Assembly: GCA_013407085.1 (NCBI GenBank)
Contig: JACCGJ010008366.1
Coordinates: 310,001 to 374,000 of the forward strand
Direction: 5' to 3'
DNA: 64,000 nucleotides
Source: Atriophallophorus winterbourni
Lineage: Eukaryota; Platyhelminthes; Trematoda; Plagiorchiida; Microphallidae
The notes under the pieces are model-generated. The model did not search any database. It was not told where the DNA came from and worked only from the letters and a program-made list of their open reading frames with translations. The position numbers and the translations under genes are program-made. This document shows positions 53,901 through 64,000 of this stretch, piece after piece (within the stretch, counting starts at the first letter, position 1; each line of letters opens with the position of its first letter).

Positions 53901-56290
53901 ATAACTTCATTTATCGTTTTGCAATGAAAATATTTACATTTATTCTGTGGACATCAAAAAGGTTTAATTGGGGATTCAAAAAACTGCCAATCATTAAGTT
54001 TTATCAATATCTTGAATAATTCGATAAGGTTTGACATTCCGGATCTAATCCAAAGAAAGCGTGATTTATAACACCGAATTAATATGAAGATGCTAATATT
54101 TCGTGTTCTGCACATGCTGGAAATCTTCCGATAGACGACAGGTTTTTTAACATTTTAGTTCTATATTAATCTCGTAGTTTAACTTAAAGACAACGAATAG
54201 TCGGTTGATTTCTTTAACTTTGGATTATGATTTATTAATTTAGCTATAATATTTGAGCTAACATTGTGGAGTGTGTAGCCAAGACTCAAAAAACGTGTTT
54301 CAACGTGTCAACGATAACAATAATAGAGAAACAGCATCCAGAAAGGAATATTGAACAAAATTTTAATAGATACAACTCAGCACAGGCAAATGAATCATTT
54401 TTCTTCAATTTCATACATTTTGCTTTTGTTATTGCATCTGCGAATAATATGGCTGACGCAATCGGGTCAGAATTGTTAGGGGGGATTCCACATAAGTGAC
54501 TTGTATCCTGTCCATGGACAGCTTGCCAGAGTTCACTCAGGATAGATCGTGATAAATTTTGTCTCGTGCCAACAAACATTGATAAGCAGTGTATGGAAGT
54601 TTAAGAGATTTGTGAACATTGACGTACACACGGGAATATATGGATTAATCAAGCTGAACATAGGTAGGCTTCGTCGTTGCGAGTTGGTTGTGTTTGGAGT
54701 GTGTTCTTTGTGTCTTATACGTATCATGAAGTTTTAAATGTTGAATGAAATGGAAACAATAGCATATGCAATAACTGATGGGAGACTAATAGAAGTATCA
54801 CAAATTAGGTTAGCAGAGCAGAAGCTGAAAACATTTTTTTCCTAATATCGCGATTTTGTGAGCAGATTGTTCGGAAATGTGTTGTATCGAGTGTCCCTAC
54901 TCACACGAGCCAAAACTTAGGCTTTAATTTGTCTATGGAAACGTTCAGAGTGTTTTTTCTAACTGGTGACAATGGAATTACTTGAAGAAGGAGGAGGAGG
55001 TTAATGATTTATTCGACATTTGTTCGAAATTTCAGCTTTACTTTAATTTTTAATGACACGGTACATTTAAGAAATATCAACAAGATAAATATTTTAGTAA
55101 TACAGGTCAGCTAAGTTGCGTTTCACTTTCCATATTCATGTAAGATCAAGGATGAAAGCAAGAATTATAATTAATGTCGATGCTGGTCAAAATTTAAGTA
55201 AAGACTCGCGATAGTAAAAGTGTACTATCAATTCTAATCTGAAAGTGAGAATAGAGATGGAATATATGGTGTCGAAGCAAGATTAAACATTAAAGATGTT
55301 ATCGGTTCTTGACGTCTATAATAATCTTCGGCGAGACATGTCGTGTACTGATAATTCACTGTGTGAACATAAAGATGGGATATTCGATGCATGTAGTCAA
55401 ACAGTGAACCTCCTAGTGAGATTGAAAGCGGGAGAGTAAACCTCGAGTACTGACATGTTAATCTCGGCTAGTTATCAGAATATCGCGTAATTGAGCGGAG
55501 AGGGGTGCATAATATCGGGTTAGCGATAGCGACGTCAGTTACGTTAAAACTGCGTTTTCAACATATAAAAGCTGCCGCGCTTCAACGGAATTCAATAAAA
55601 CTAAAATGTCGTTACTGTTTGATAAATAACGAATAGAAAGGACTTGTTGATAAAACATGACGTGGCTCGTTGGCAGAAAAAGAGATTCCAGTAAATTTCT
55701 CCGAAACTGACAAAATTCTGTTCAAGGGTTCGCAAATGCTTGGAAAATAAGCAACTGGGCATCGTCATTGTTCAAAACCATTTGGAAAATCTGTTCGAGT
55801 TATAATCTTATTTAGTGACTTTTCGATTTGTTGAAACTCACTGAAACGAATATTTACTGCCTCAAACTAATGGCAGACAGCCAGAAACCGTTTTTCGGAA
55901 TGCAAGCACCGGAGATATATTGAGTACAAGAAATTGTCTGGCGTTGTATCTGTAAAATATCTGAGCTTTGTACATGGGAGATTTAATCGAATTAGTATCA
56001 AAATAAATATAAATAAAATGCAACAAGTAACACTCCACGGCATCTATTCACAGATTTAATAAATGAACTTGCTGCAAAAACTGTCGAAATACCTGCTCAG
56101 TGATTTCAAAGCGTTAGCCCTCAAAATAACGGATCTATAAAATAAAAGGTAAGATTTATACCAAGCATAACTTCCTATTAATGTGGTAATCACAAACGAA
56201 AACTTTTTCACTGAGTATGCCTTAACGAATTTTCAAAATAAATGATACAGTGTTCCAACGGATACAAATGGTAATCAACGTCCTGAAATG
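53900..56290. other. Intergenic stretch; short frames and a CR1-like tail
   Basis: Short frames at 54266-54499 (+) and 54286-54579 (-) overlap and match nothing I know. Minus strand 55060-54985 ends CGAATAAATCATTAACC then (TCC)n, like other CR1-like 3' ends. A subfamily 2 hammerhead relic (CAGCCAGAAACCG) is at 55877. Confidence 0.45.
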
Positions 56291-56299
56291 TCACAGTCT

Positions 56300-59200
56300 A
56301 TTTGAGAGTGAGGTATTGTGGGGTTCCTTCGGTTGATGTCGACCAAGTATGTGCAACACAATCACATGATTTTTTCATGTTTCACTGCTTTTCAAATCAT
56401 CACACAGTCCGATTTGGAAGGAACAATCTCTCCCGCAGTGCTTGCAAAGTTAGTCAGAACTCGGCCGATCAGCAAAAGTTAAACGCCGGCGGCGTGATCT
56501 GCATACAGCGGCCAAGAGCAGTATACGATCCTCCACAGATTTCAGACGACGCTTTATACAATTCCTTCAACGTGAGCGGTCAAGAGCAAGTTCTTCCGAA
56601 CTCGCTGGGTAAATGCCAAGCGCTTCCATATCTGCATTGCGATCGCCTTTGTGCCGCGGGTGCGGCATGTTCAAGATAAGACAGATGCTTCGTAGATGGA
56701 AAGCATTCAACTTCCGTTTGTGTCTTGTGTGGGTGGTCCGGGTTTCACTGCCGTAAATTAAAGCATTTAGTACGCACGCGCCGTATGCCATCATCTTTGT
56801 CTTTCCATTCAACTTGTGGTTGCCCCAACCGCAAGATTTCCATAAGGACAAAATGACAGCAGATTTGCCGATCCGCATATCAAACACCGTGTGATATTTG
56901 AAATGCTGTCCTGGTTCAAGCTGACAGTTACCAACAGTGATGATTGGTGGCGATACAATAATTTGACCAAGGACTTTGTTCTTGCTCATGCTGATTGTTA
57001 TGACAAAGTTTTTGCAGGCCAACAAAGAACAGTCCAATAGCGATTGGAAATGGGCAATAATGGCTGAATCGTCGGCAAACAGCAGGTGACGTCTTAGCAC
57101 ATCCCGTACCTTGGTTTGTGCTCTCAACCGGTCCAGGTTGAAAAGCTTGCCATCTCTTCGCATGTGTAGGTAAGTGCCTTACGTTCTGGTACTGAAAGCG
57201 TGCTTCAGAATCGGAGCAAATAAAATACCGAAAAGCGTGGGAGCAAGAACACGCTTTGGTTTTACCCCTGAGCGAATTTCAAAGGCTTCTGAACTTAAAA
57301 CGTTAAAGAGGACTGCACACTTCATACCAGACTGGAACGAAATAATGAGTTTGAACAAAGTTGAGCCTATCAGACCAAGCATTTTGAAAAGACCTTCCCT
57401 GCTGACGTGATCCTTAAATCAATACAAACAGCGCATAATGGCGTACATTGTTCCCGACACTTTTCATGAAGTTGTCTCAGGGAGAAGATCATGTCAACGG
57501 TTGATCTTCCCCTGCGAAAGACACATTGTGATTCAGAGTAAACTCTATCAGCTAAAACTTGTAACCGGATTTGTAAGACTTTAGCAAACAATTTGCCTAA
57601 AACATTCAGAAGGGAGTTTCCTTTGTAATTGTTGCAGTCGCCTTTATCACCCTTATTCCTAAATAGAGTGATGATCTTCCTGTCTCGCATTTCTTGTGGT
57701 ACTCACTCCTCCTGCTGGCATTAGAGAAGCAAATGATGAAGAGGCTGTAATAATGCTGTTCTACAGCATTTGATGATCTCAGGTTGAATTCTGTCGAGAT
57801 AAAGGGCCTTCGCAATCGCTAAGCGGTCGATTGCCCTATTGAGCTCATCAATAGTAGGAGGCGTATCTAGATTTTTATTGGTTGGCAACAGCTCACTATT
57901 TTCAAGTACATGGGAAAAACCGTACTACCCTTAGGGTAAAGAAACTAGAAGTGCTCTACCCATTTGCTGAGTTTTGTCCACAATCGGATTAACAGATATT
58001 GACTTAATGGGAGCAGTTTTAAGTTTGTTTGGACCAATGGCTCTTTTGATCCCATCAAAAATACGGGGAAAATTTCCAGTATCCGCAGCTTTTTGGATAC
58101 TAAGGCTGATTTCAGTTTGATAATCATTTGCACAACGACTTGCAGTCTGTTGGACCTTATTACTCGCTGCTTTTAGAAGTCGTAAGTTTACATCTGTTAG
58201 CATAAATTTGAACTTCAAAAATGCTGACCGTTTCTCTTCCAAAACAGCAGTCATCTCAGAAGTTTTTGCTTCGAAACAGTCACTCGGTTGAGTTTTATCG
58301 GATCGTATGCGACTCAGCATATGCTGCTTTATACCGATTCCTAGTTTCTGAAGCCCATTCGACGGGGTTGTCTTTTTGAACTCCGTTGTGATGGTTTTTG
58401 CTAATCGCGGAGCTAGATTATGTTCGCACGTGCCAGTGACTTCTATCCTAGGCTTAGCAGACAGTTTGGTGCGGGAAAATCTCCTGTGGGGAAGCTTCAG
58501 TTTAGCACATACCAGTGAATGATCAGTGTCGGAGTCTGCGCTTCCATATGATCTGGTGAGAAGTACGCTTCATATATTAGTGCGCCTAACAGGAATGAGA
58601 TCGATCTGATGCCAATGCTCAAAGCGAGGATATTTCCAAAAGGTTTTATGCTGTGGTTTAGTTCGAAATAAAGTGTTGCTGACACTAAGACTAAACTGTG
58701 TGCACAATTCTAATAGGCGTTGTACATTTTCATTGGTTTTCCCTACTTCAATCCCACCTAGATAGTTTTGGCAAGACTCATATCTGCACCAACTCTGGCA
58801 TTTAAATCATCCGATACACCTACACATTTTTGTGGCACGCTTTTGAGGACTGTTGTGATGTTGTGATAAATAGCTTCTATTTCAGCGGGCGTCGCAAAGA
58901 GCGTCAGAACATAAGAGTTGATCAACGTAATGCTGCTTAGTTCTGCTGCTTTTAACAGGCAGGTTTGCACAGCACTCCCAACTCCATGCATTCGAGGGTC
59001 ATCAGAACCCTTTTCGTTCCTCAAAATCTGTAATTTCTTTCTGTTAGCAGTGTTTGTTAATCGCGTCTTTTGCAGAGCAGCCTTTTTAGCTCATTGTTAT
59101 TCACAGCTGATTTTCTTACGCCCCTGATATTCGGAAAGTCCTCATGAAATCCAGGTATCATGCTTCGGAAGATTCAGGTTCCCAGTTCTACAGTTGACCT

Positions 59201-59830
59201 TGGTTGTTTAGTAAATCGTTTTGCTGGTGCGGAAAAATACAGTCTGCTTGTCGGTTGATTTTTAATCTCTGTGTTCTGAATGAAGATAATAGATCGTGGC
59301 AAGACAGCACCTTATTGACTGGGGGATGCTCAGCTTGAAGCGGGCGGTTGCCGTCCAATGATATCTGATAATCACTCCCACCGTCGAAACAGCCCCAGGC
59401 ACTAAGCTCTACGCCAGGCGAGTCATAGCTTTTAACTGAAATCTGCTTCTTCCCGTTTTATTATCCATTAAGAGGAATGAAGTGTCCTTTCTATTGGTGT
59501 GTTGAAATGTACGCTAGGGTAGTTTAATATGAAGAACTAGCTTTTGCCCATGCCGCTAGTGCTCCCTCTTCATGGCATCACTGGAACCAAATAAACAGCT
59601 TGGCTGATATGTTTGGTCAACGATGCAGTCGCAGTATTAGCAGGAAAAAATTGAATACAACTTCCGACTGCATTACGGGACACCGGCAACGGATTTTTCC
59701 TCAATGGTTCACCCTGAAGGCTTTTTCATGATTGGATGAAGCCACAAGGCAGTGAAGATTTGAGATAATGATTTTCCTCCCCTATGTGGACCGCCTTCAT
59801 ATACTTACAAGATCCATATTTCGGAAGCAA
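56300..59830 (-). mobile_element. RTE-like LINE, second long copy
   Basis: Same layout as 38040-42085: leader (59830-59170); endonuclease scraps (59024-58758, HGVGSAVQTCLLKAAELSS, SDDLNARVGADMSL); linker 58320-57931 (TSEMTAVLEEKRSAFLKFKF); RT 57815-57179 (NYKGNSLLNVLGKLFAKVLQ, VFRRGRSTVDMIFSLRQLHE); C-terminal part 57163-56567 (LLFADDSAIIAHF, GSETRTTHTRHKRKLNAFHL). The RT catalytic TKAFD block is deleted after AVCIDL, and the LQET segment is lost. The 3' end is at the GTTGATGTCGACC motif near 56335. Confidence 0.88.
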
Positions 59831-59839
59831 GATGAGACA

Positions 59840-60110
59840 AGAGTGGGTTACCATTCCTAATAGGCTTAGCATTTAATGTAAAACAGCGTGGTTATTGCGG
59901 TCAAAAGCTTTAGAGATATCCGGCTATATGCCATCATCGCCATAGCCAGCATCGGCGGATTTGGTTCAGCTGACGCGGGCCAAAAACACGTTTTTTTGCA
60001 GGAGTGTTTGCGAGGAAACCGATGTTGTTCGACAGTGTTTGCGTTCTCTATGATAGGCACTAACGCATCAGATAAAATAGAGGAGGATGCCTTGTTTATG
60101 TTCATTCTAA
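59840..60110 (-). mobile_element. CR1-like LINE, RT scrap
   Basis: The minus strand gives VPIIENANTVEQHRFPRKHS followed, after a frameshift, by DISKAFDRNNHAVLH, the catalytic-Asp motif (SKAFDRVNH) of LINE RT. Confidence 0.65.
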
Positions 60111-62190
60111 CCTCCAGGCTAACATCATCATTTCATCCGTCTTTCATCATATCGAAGTTTCTATCTATCTGGCTGGTACTACGGGCTTTTGATCTCTTAA
60201 TTGGATGCATCTACTACCCACCGGCTACTACTTCTTCATCGCTTCAACGCTTGACCGATTGCTTCATAGAAGCCTCTGTCCACCATTCCCGCTATAAATT
60301 AATTGCATGAGATTTTAACATGTCTTCACTTAACCAGGTAGAGAGCAGAGATATAAATTTAATTCTTTTTCCAATACGACCAAACACAGTTTGTTGATCA
60401 ACAAACGTGTAATAAAAATGTCCTTGACCATGTCTTTACTCTGAATATCACACCATCTAACCTAAACGTATCTCCATCATTTTTTAATGGAGATCATAAT
60501 ATTATATCCTTCGAATTGAGTTGCATTAGCATAATGACTAGTGTTAAAAACCACGTATAATTAGTCACATAGATTGGAAAATCTTTGAAAACCTCATTAA
60601 AAACGAAGATTGGACTGAATTTTTTCTTTCTGATAATTTTAATGTAATCTCAGAAATCTTTCATAATAAACTAGCTGAGTTACTACAGAAATCTACTACT
60701 AGACATGCTAGACGCCCCAAACTGAGTGAAGCTCATAAGTTAGAAAAGCGTATTGCTTATTTGACATCTTGTACTCGTAATAAGCATGACATCTCTTCTA
60801 TTCTGCGTACGAACTATCTGACACTAGTACAAATTGTGAACCACAAACTGATTTCTGATGAGTCTACAGCCCTCAAATCCAGTGAAAAACGGAAAGCATT
60901 ATCTAAATTAATGAATGCTAGGGCATCGGGAAATTCAGATAGGATAAGCTACATCATTAAATACAATCAACTTGGTAATGATTGTACGGTAGTAACTGAG
61001 CCTTTTGCTGTTTGTTGAGAATTTCTTGTATTTTTCAATGCTTCATATAATAACAACTCTTATCCAGAGGTAATCACACACACTTCATACAATACGTTAG
61101 ACGCCATTACAATTAAACTCTCTGACATACTTAAAGTTTGTAAGCAATTTGCAATCTCCTACAAACCTGACGATACAGGTTTCGTACCAGCAATTTGCAA
61201 AATTGGATCTGAAGACTTCTTCTTGTTACTACTTAATCTCTTTAATGCGTCTATCAAATCAGGAACCTTCCCTTAGAATGGAAACATTTCGTTGTTAATG
61301 CTCGGCATAAGTCCGGTTCACTACATATGGTTACCAATTATCGACCCATTAATCACACGCCATTTATAGCTAGAATATTTGAGAAGCTTGTCAGGCAGGC
61401 CATCCTAGCATACTTGATACCAAACTATTTCATATCAAACCAGCACGGTTTTCTTAACAGAAAATCTTGCATCCCTTGTCGACTAGAATTTTTAAATTAC
61501 GTGACACAATCACTAGATTCAGGCCTTGGAGTCATAGTTGTATTCAATGACATTACTAAAGCCTTTGACAGGGTCCCGCATAATCTACCCCTCACAAAAT
61601 GATCTGCTGTAGGTATTACATGAAACCTCCTTTCATGAATCAAATATTTTCTCACTAGACACACCTTTTCTGTAGATATAAATGGCTACCGTTCACGAAC
61701 TTTGCTAATTCCCAGCGGAGTCATACAAAGAACTGTTTTAGGTCCACTACTCTTTTGATATTTATTAACGATATACTATCTGTCATAACATACTGTAAGA
61801 TCTTTATGTTTGCAGATGATATAAAAGTCGCCGTAGCCTTTCAATCTAACCAGACTATAACATCTCAGACTATATATCGAAATTAAACAAAGACCTGCAT
61901 GCTCTACTTTAATGGAGTATTCGAAACAGTCTTGAGTTCTCCACCAATAAATCTACTTTCATAAATTTCTAATGTATCATACCAAAAGATTCGATGTTCC
62001 TAAATAATACACCACTACAGCCAGCACAGTGTGTACGTGATTTAGGTTATTGATATTCTGGATCACTTTCATTTCATGAACAAATTTGCTACTTAATACG
62101 TGTTAAAATCTTTAACAGATGTTGAATCTGTTCTTCTATCCACTTACATGCTTCTAAACATATTGTCCCCCATCCGTATATTTCCCGATA
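60110..62190 (+). mobile_element. CR1-like LINE, EN tail and RT
   Basis: GCIYYPPATTSSSLQRLTDC and DFNMS (EN), then an open frame to 61016 with HARRPKLSEAHKLEKRIAYL and KALSKLMNARASGNSDRISY. The RT follows with NYRPINHTPFIARIFEKLVR, SNQHGFLNRKSC, DITKAFDRVPHN, a degraded SGVxQRTVLGPLL, and KIFMFADDIKVA with FADD intact. It stops after CVRDLG near 62040. It is a different CR1-like family from the PHD-finger one and lacks its 3' end. Confidence 0.85.
61327..61602 (+). pseudogene. RT fingers/palm frame of the CR1-like element
   Basis: A 91-codon frame from NYRPINHTPFIARIF to DITKAFDRVPHN, including the first catalytic Asp. An internal stop before it (61274) and a shift after it separate it from the rest. 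Confidence 0.8.
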
Positions 62191-64000
62191 TATCATAGGC
62201 AGATAGGCAAGCGAAAAAGCAAGAGAATTACGAGTGGAAACACGAAAGTGTGAAAAAAAGCATATTTGTTCATGGCGTTCCGGAATTCAATGAGAGTGAT
62301 GCTGACGAAAACACCACTCATGATTGCGAACAGTGGCGCTTCTTACAGCAACTGAGTAAAATTACCGATAACTTAACTACTTCCTTGAAGCGTTTGCAAG
62401 CTTCTCCCAGCTACAAAGGATCAGGTCCTCGCATACTTAAGGTCACCTTTCAATCTGAATCTGTGGTGAACGACGCTTTGCAACAATGATATCGACAAAG
62501 ACATTGTGCTCCAGCAGAAGTTCGTCTTCGCTCGGCCCTGGAAAAGAGGATTAACAGTAAACTGCGACTGACGCCACCGCTTCTATTAACCCAAACAAAT
62601 ATGGTGCAGACGGACTTGACTAACCAAAAATCTCACAATAGCCGATATAAACGGGATCGGCTGTCTAGATATTCTAGGTATTCATATAAATGAAGCTGTT
62701 CCTAACCGTATGCGTGAGTGCTTGAATTGTCTCTACACGAACGCGCAGGGTTTACTCAGCAAATTTGCAGAACTTCGCTTGCGGCACGCTGCTCGTCATT
62801 TCGACATAATAGCTGTATTAGAAACGTGGCTAAGCTCTTCGATCACTGATGCCGAGGTTTCTCTCACTGATATGTCCATTCTAAGGAACGATGGTCCAAC
62901 TAATGGGGGCGGTGTTCTCCTATACTATAATTCACGTCTTTCTTGTGAGGTTCTTCCGCAAGAGCAACTTAGCGTGGTGGACTCACTTTGTTGTCGCTTG
63001 CAACTTAAAAATAGGGACTGTGCACTCGTTGCGGTAATATATCGTCCGCCGAATACTCAACGCTCCATTGATGATGTCATTCTTGCATCCATTCGCTTCG
63101 ACTTATCACTACTCTACACGCACGCATTGCTGATGGTGGATTTTAACTCTCCTGACGTCGTCGGCGAACCCAGCCCAAATACGTTTGCCGCGGATCTGGA
63201 TGATTTCATCAGCAGCCATCCTTTGTACAACCACGTTAATGTTGCGACACGCTTTCGGAATGGCGATTGTCCATCTTTCCTCGATCTAGTGCTGACTAAC
63301 GAGGAACTGATGGTAGAAGAAATTCATTATGAACCGCCCTTAGGGAAGAGCGACCACGTCGTCCTGACATTTTTTCGTTTTTTACGCTGAATTCATCGAC
63401 GAGGAAGTACACCTGGTACGGATAGTCACGGACTACAAGGCTCGTCAATAAATTGTCACTGCTAACAATTTCAACTTCATGTTAAATGGCAATCCGGAAC
63501 TCACCTGGTCCAGATTTGTCTCCCAGAGGAACTTTCTACTGCAACAATCATCGACTTCCAAAACAGACAAATGACGTATCCTACGTACTTTCATCCGTAG
63601 TAGAACTCGTAAGTGGATCTGCTGCAGAAACGCTGCGTGGCCTATGTTCCGATCGGAAGAGTGTGTGCAAAATTGGAAAACATATCGACAATTAGGCAAC
63701 CACTGTACGTCTCTAGTGCGTCAAGATAAGCTGGATTACCATAACAAGTTAACTGCACGGTTTCTTAACAACCGAAAACTGCTATACCGACATATAAATG
63801 ACAAACGAAAAGTGGAAACTTGTATCCCCCCACTGAAAATGGAAGGCGGCTCGACATCGACTTCTATGGAAGCCGCAAATACCCTGAAGGATCACTACAT
63901 GCCGGTATTACAGAATTGTCAACCATCTTCGTTGAATATCACCCCACACCCACCTAGACTCTCTACTATTCTGTTCACCGCTGAACGTGTATATAAAAAG
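62190..64000 (+). mobile_element. CR1-like LINE, best-preserved copy, runs off the window
   Basis: ORF1 tail (62250-62489): KKSIFVHGVPEFNESDADEN, PRILKVTFQSESVVNDALQQ, an RNA-binding-type ORF1 ending. ORF2 starts at 62710 with the endonuclease. From about 63650 another open frame (WKTYRQLGNHCTSLVRQDKL, DYHNKLTARFLNNRKLLYRH) continues in frame to base 64000 as the EN-RT linker. Few disruptions, so this is probably the youngest LINE here. Confidence 0.85.
62710..63390 (+). CDS. LINE ORF2 endonuclease domain (CR1-like), partial
   Basis: A 226-codon intact frame, MRECLNCLYTNAQGLLSKFA onward. It is an apurinic-type endonuclease that nicks target DNA for target-primed reverse transcription. Active-site landmarks in order: Asn in YTNAQGL, Glu in AVLETWL, GGGVLLYY, VIYRPPN, DFNSPD (one residue short, the Gly of GDFN is missing), FLDLVLTNEE and GKSDHVVLTF. 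The frame stops at 63390 through a shift shortly after the SDH motif; the RT would follow beyond 64000. The missing Gly may impair activity. Confidence 0.82.
   Translation: MRECLNCLYTNAQGLLSKFAELRLRHAARHFDIIAVLETWLSSSITDAEVSLTDMSILRNDGPTNGGGVLLYYNSRLSCEVLPQEQLSVVDSLCCRLQLKNRDCALVAVIYRPPNTQRSIDDVILASIRFDLSLLYTHALLMVDFNSPDVVGEPSPNTFAADLDDFISSHPLYNHVNVATRFRNGDCPSFLDLVLTNEELMVEEIHYEPPLGKSDHVVLTFFRFLR

Overview
The window is eukaryotic: A+T-rich, intron-split coding, and dense in decayed retrotransposons of both orientations. CR1-like and RTE-like LINEs, a Penelope-like element with a GIY-YIG domain, and many short repeats carrying a hammerhead ribozyme point to a flatworm, most likely a schistosome-like trematode. 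That assignment is inference from repeat content and gene structure; nothing in the window names a species.

Two host genes can be supported, both zinc carboxypeptidases of family M14A in tandem on the + strand. Gene A is partial: its last four exons lie at 4746-12698 and its earlier exons are presumably upstream of the window. Gene B looks complete. It has a TATA box at 22597, a signal-peptide exon at 22656 and a stop at 49176, with eleven exons spread over 26.5 kb (about 412 residues by my exon model). Three equivalent exons have the same lengths in A and B (91, 209 and 85 nt), so the pair arose by duplication. The active sites have diverged. A carries Asp at the position equivalent to CPA 255 (CPB-like, basic C-termini). 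B carries Ile there (CPA-like), has lost several S2-subsite residues, and has an unusual C-terminal segment.

The rest is mobile DNA. Region by region: 1-2750 hammerhead-type tandem repeats and a minus-strand CR1 RT; 4746-12698 gene A with CR1, RTE and hammerhead inserts in its introns; 12700-22590 intergenic, with an RTE scrap, two inverted Penelope-like fragments, a GC-rich Mutator-like transposase remnant and a CR1 tail; 22597-49176 gene B, whose introns hold hammerhead inserts, several CR1 copies, a nearly full-length RTE-like element (38040-42085) and RTE scraps; 49177-64000 a long minus CR1 with a PHD-finger ORF1, a second long RTE-like copy, a plus CR1, and at the right edge the best-preserved LINE (endonuclease ORF 62710-63390, open into the window end).

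The most interesting signal is the short repeat family. Its units encode a type I hammerhead ribozyme with the complete conserved core (CTGATGA, a GTGC/GCAC stem II, GAAA, and a palindromic ACCGGT stem III ending in a cleavable GTC). Two insertions are bounded by 13-14 bp direct repeats and contain internal inversions, as expected if LINE machinery mobilised multimeric ribozyme transcripts.
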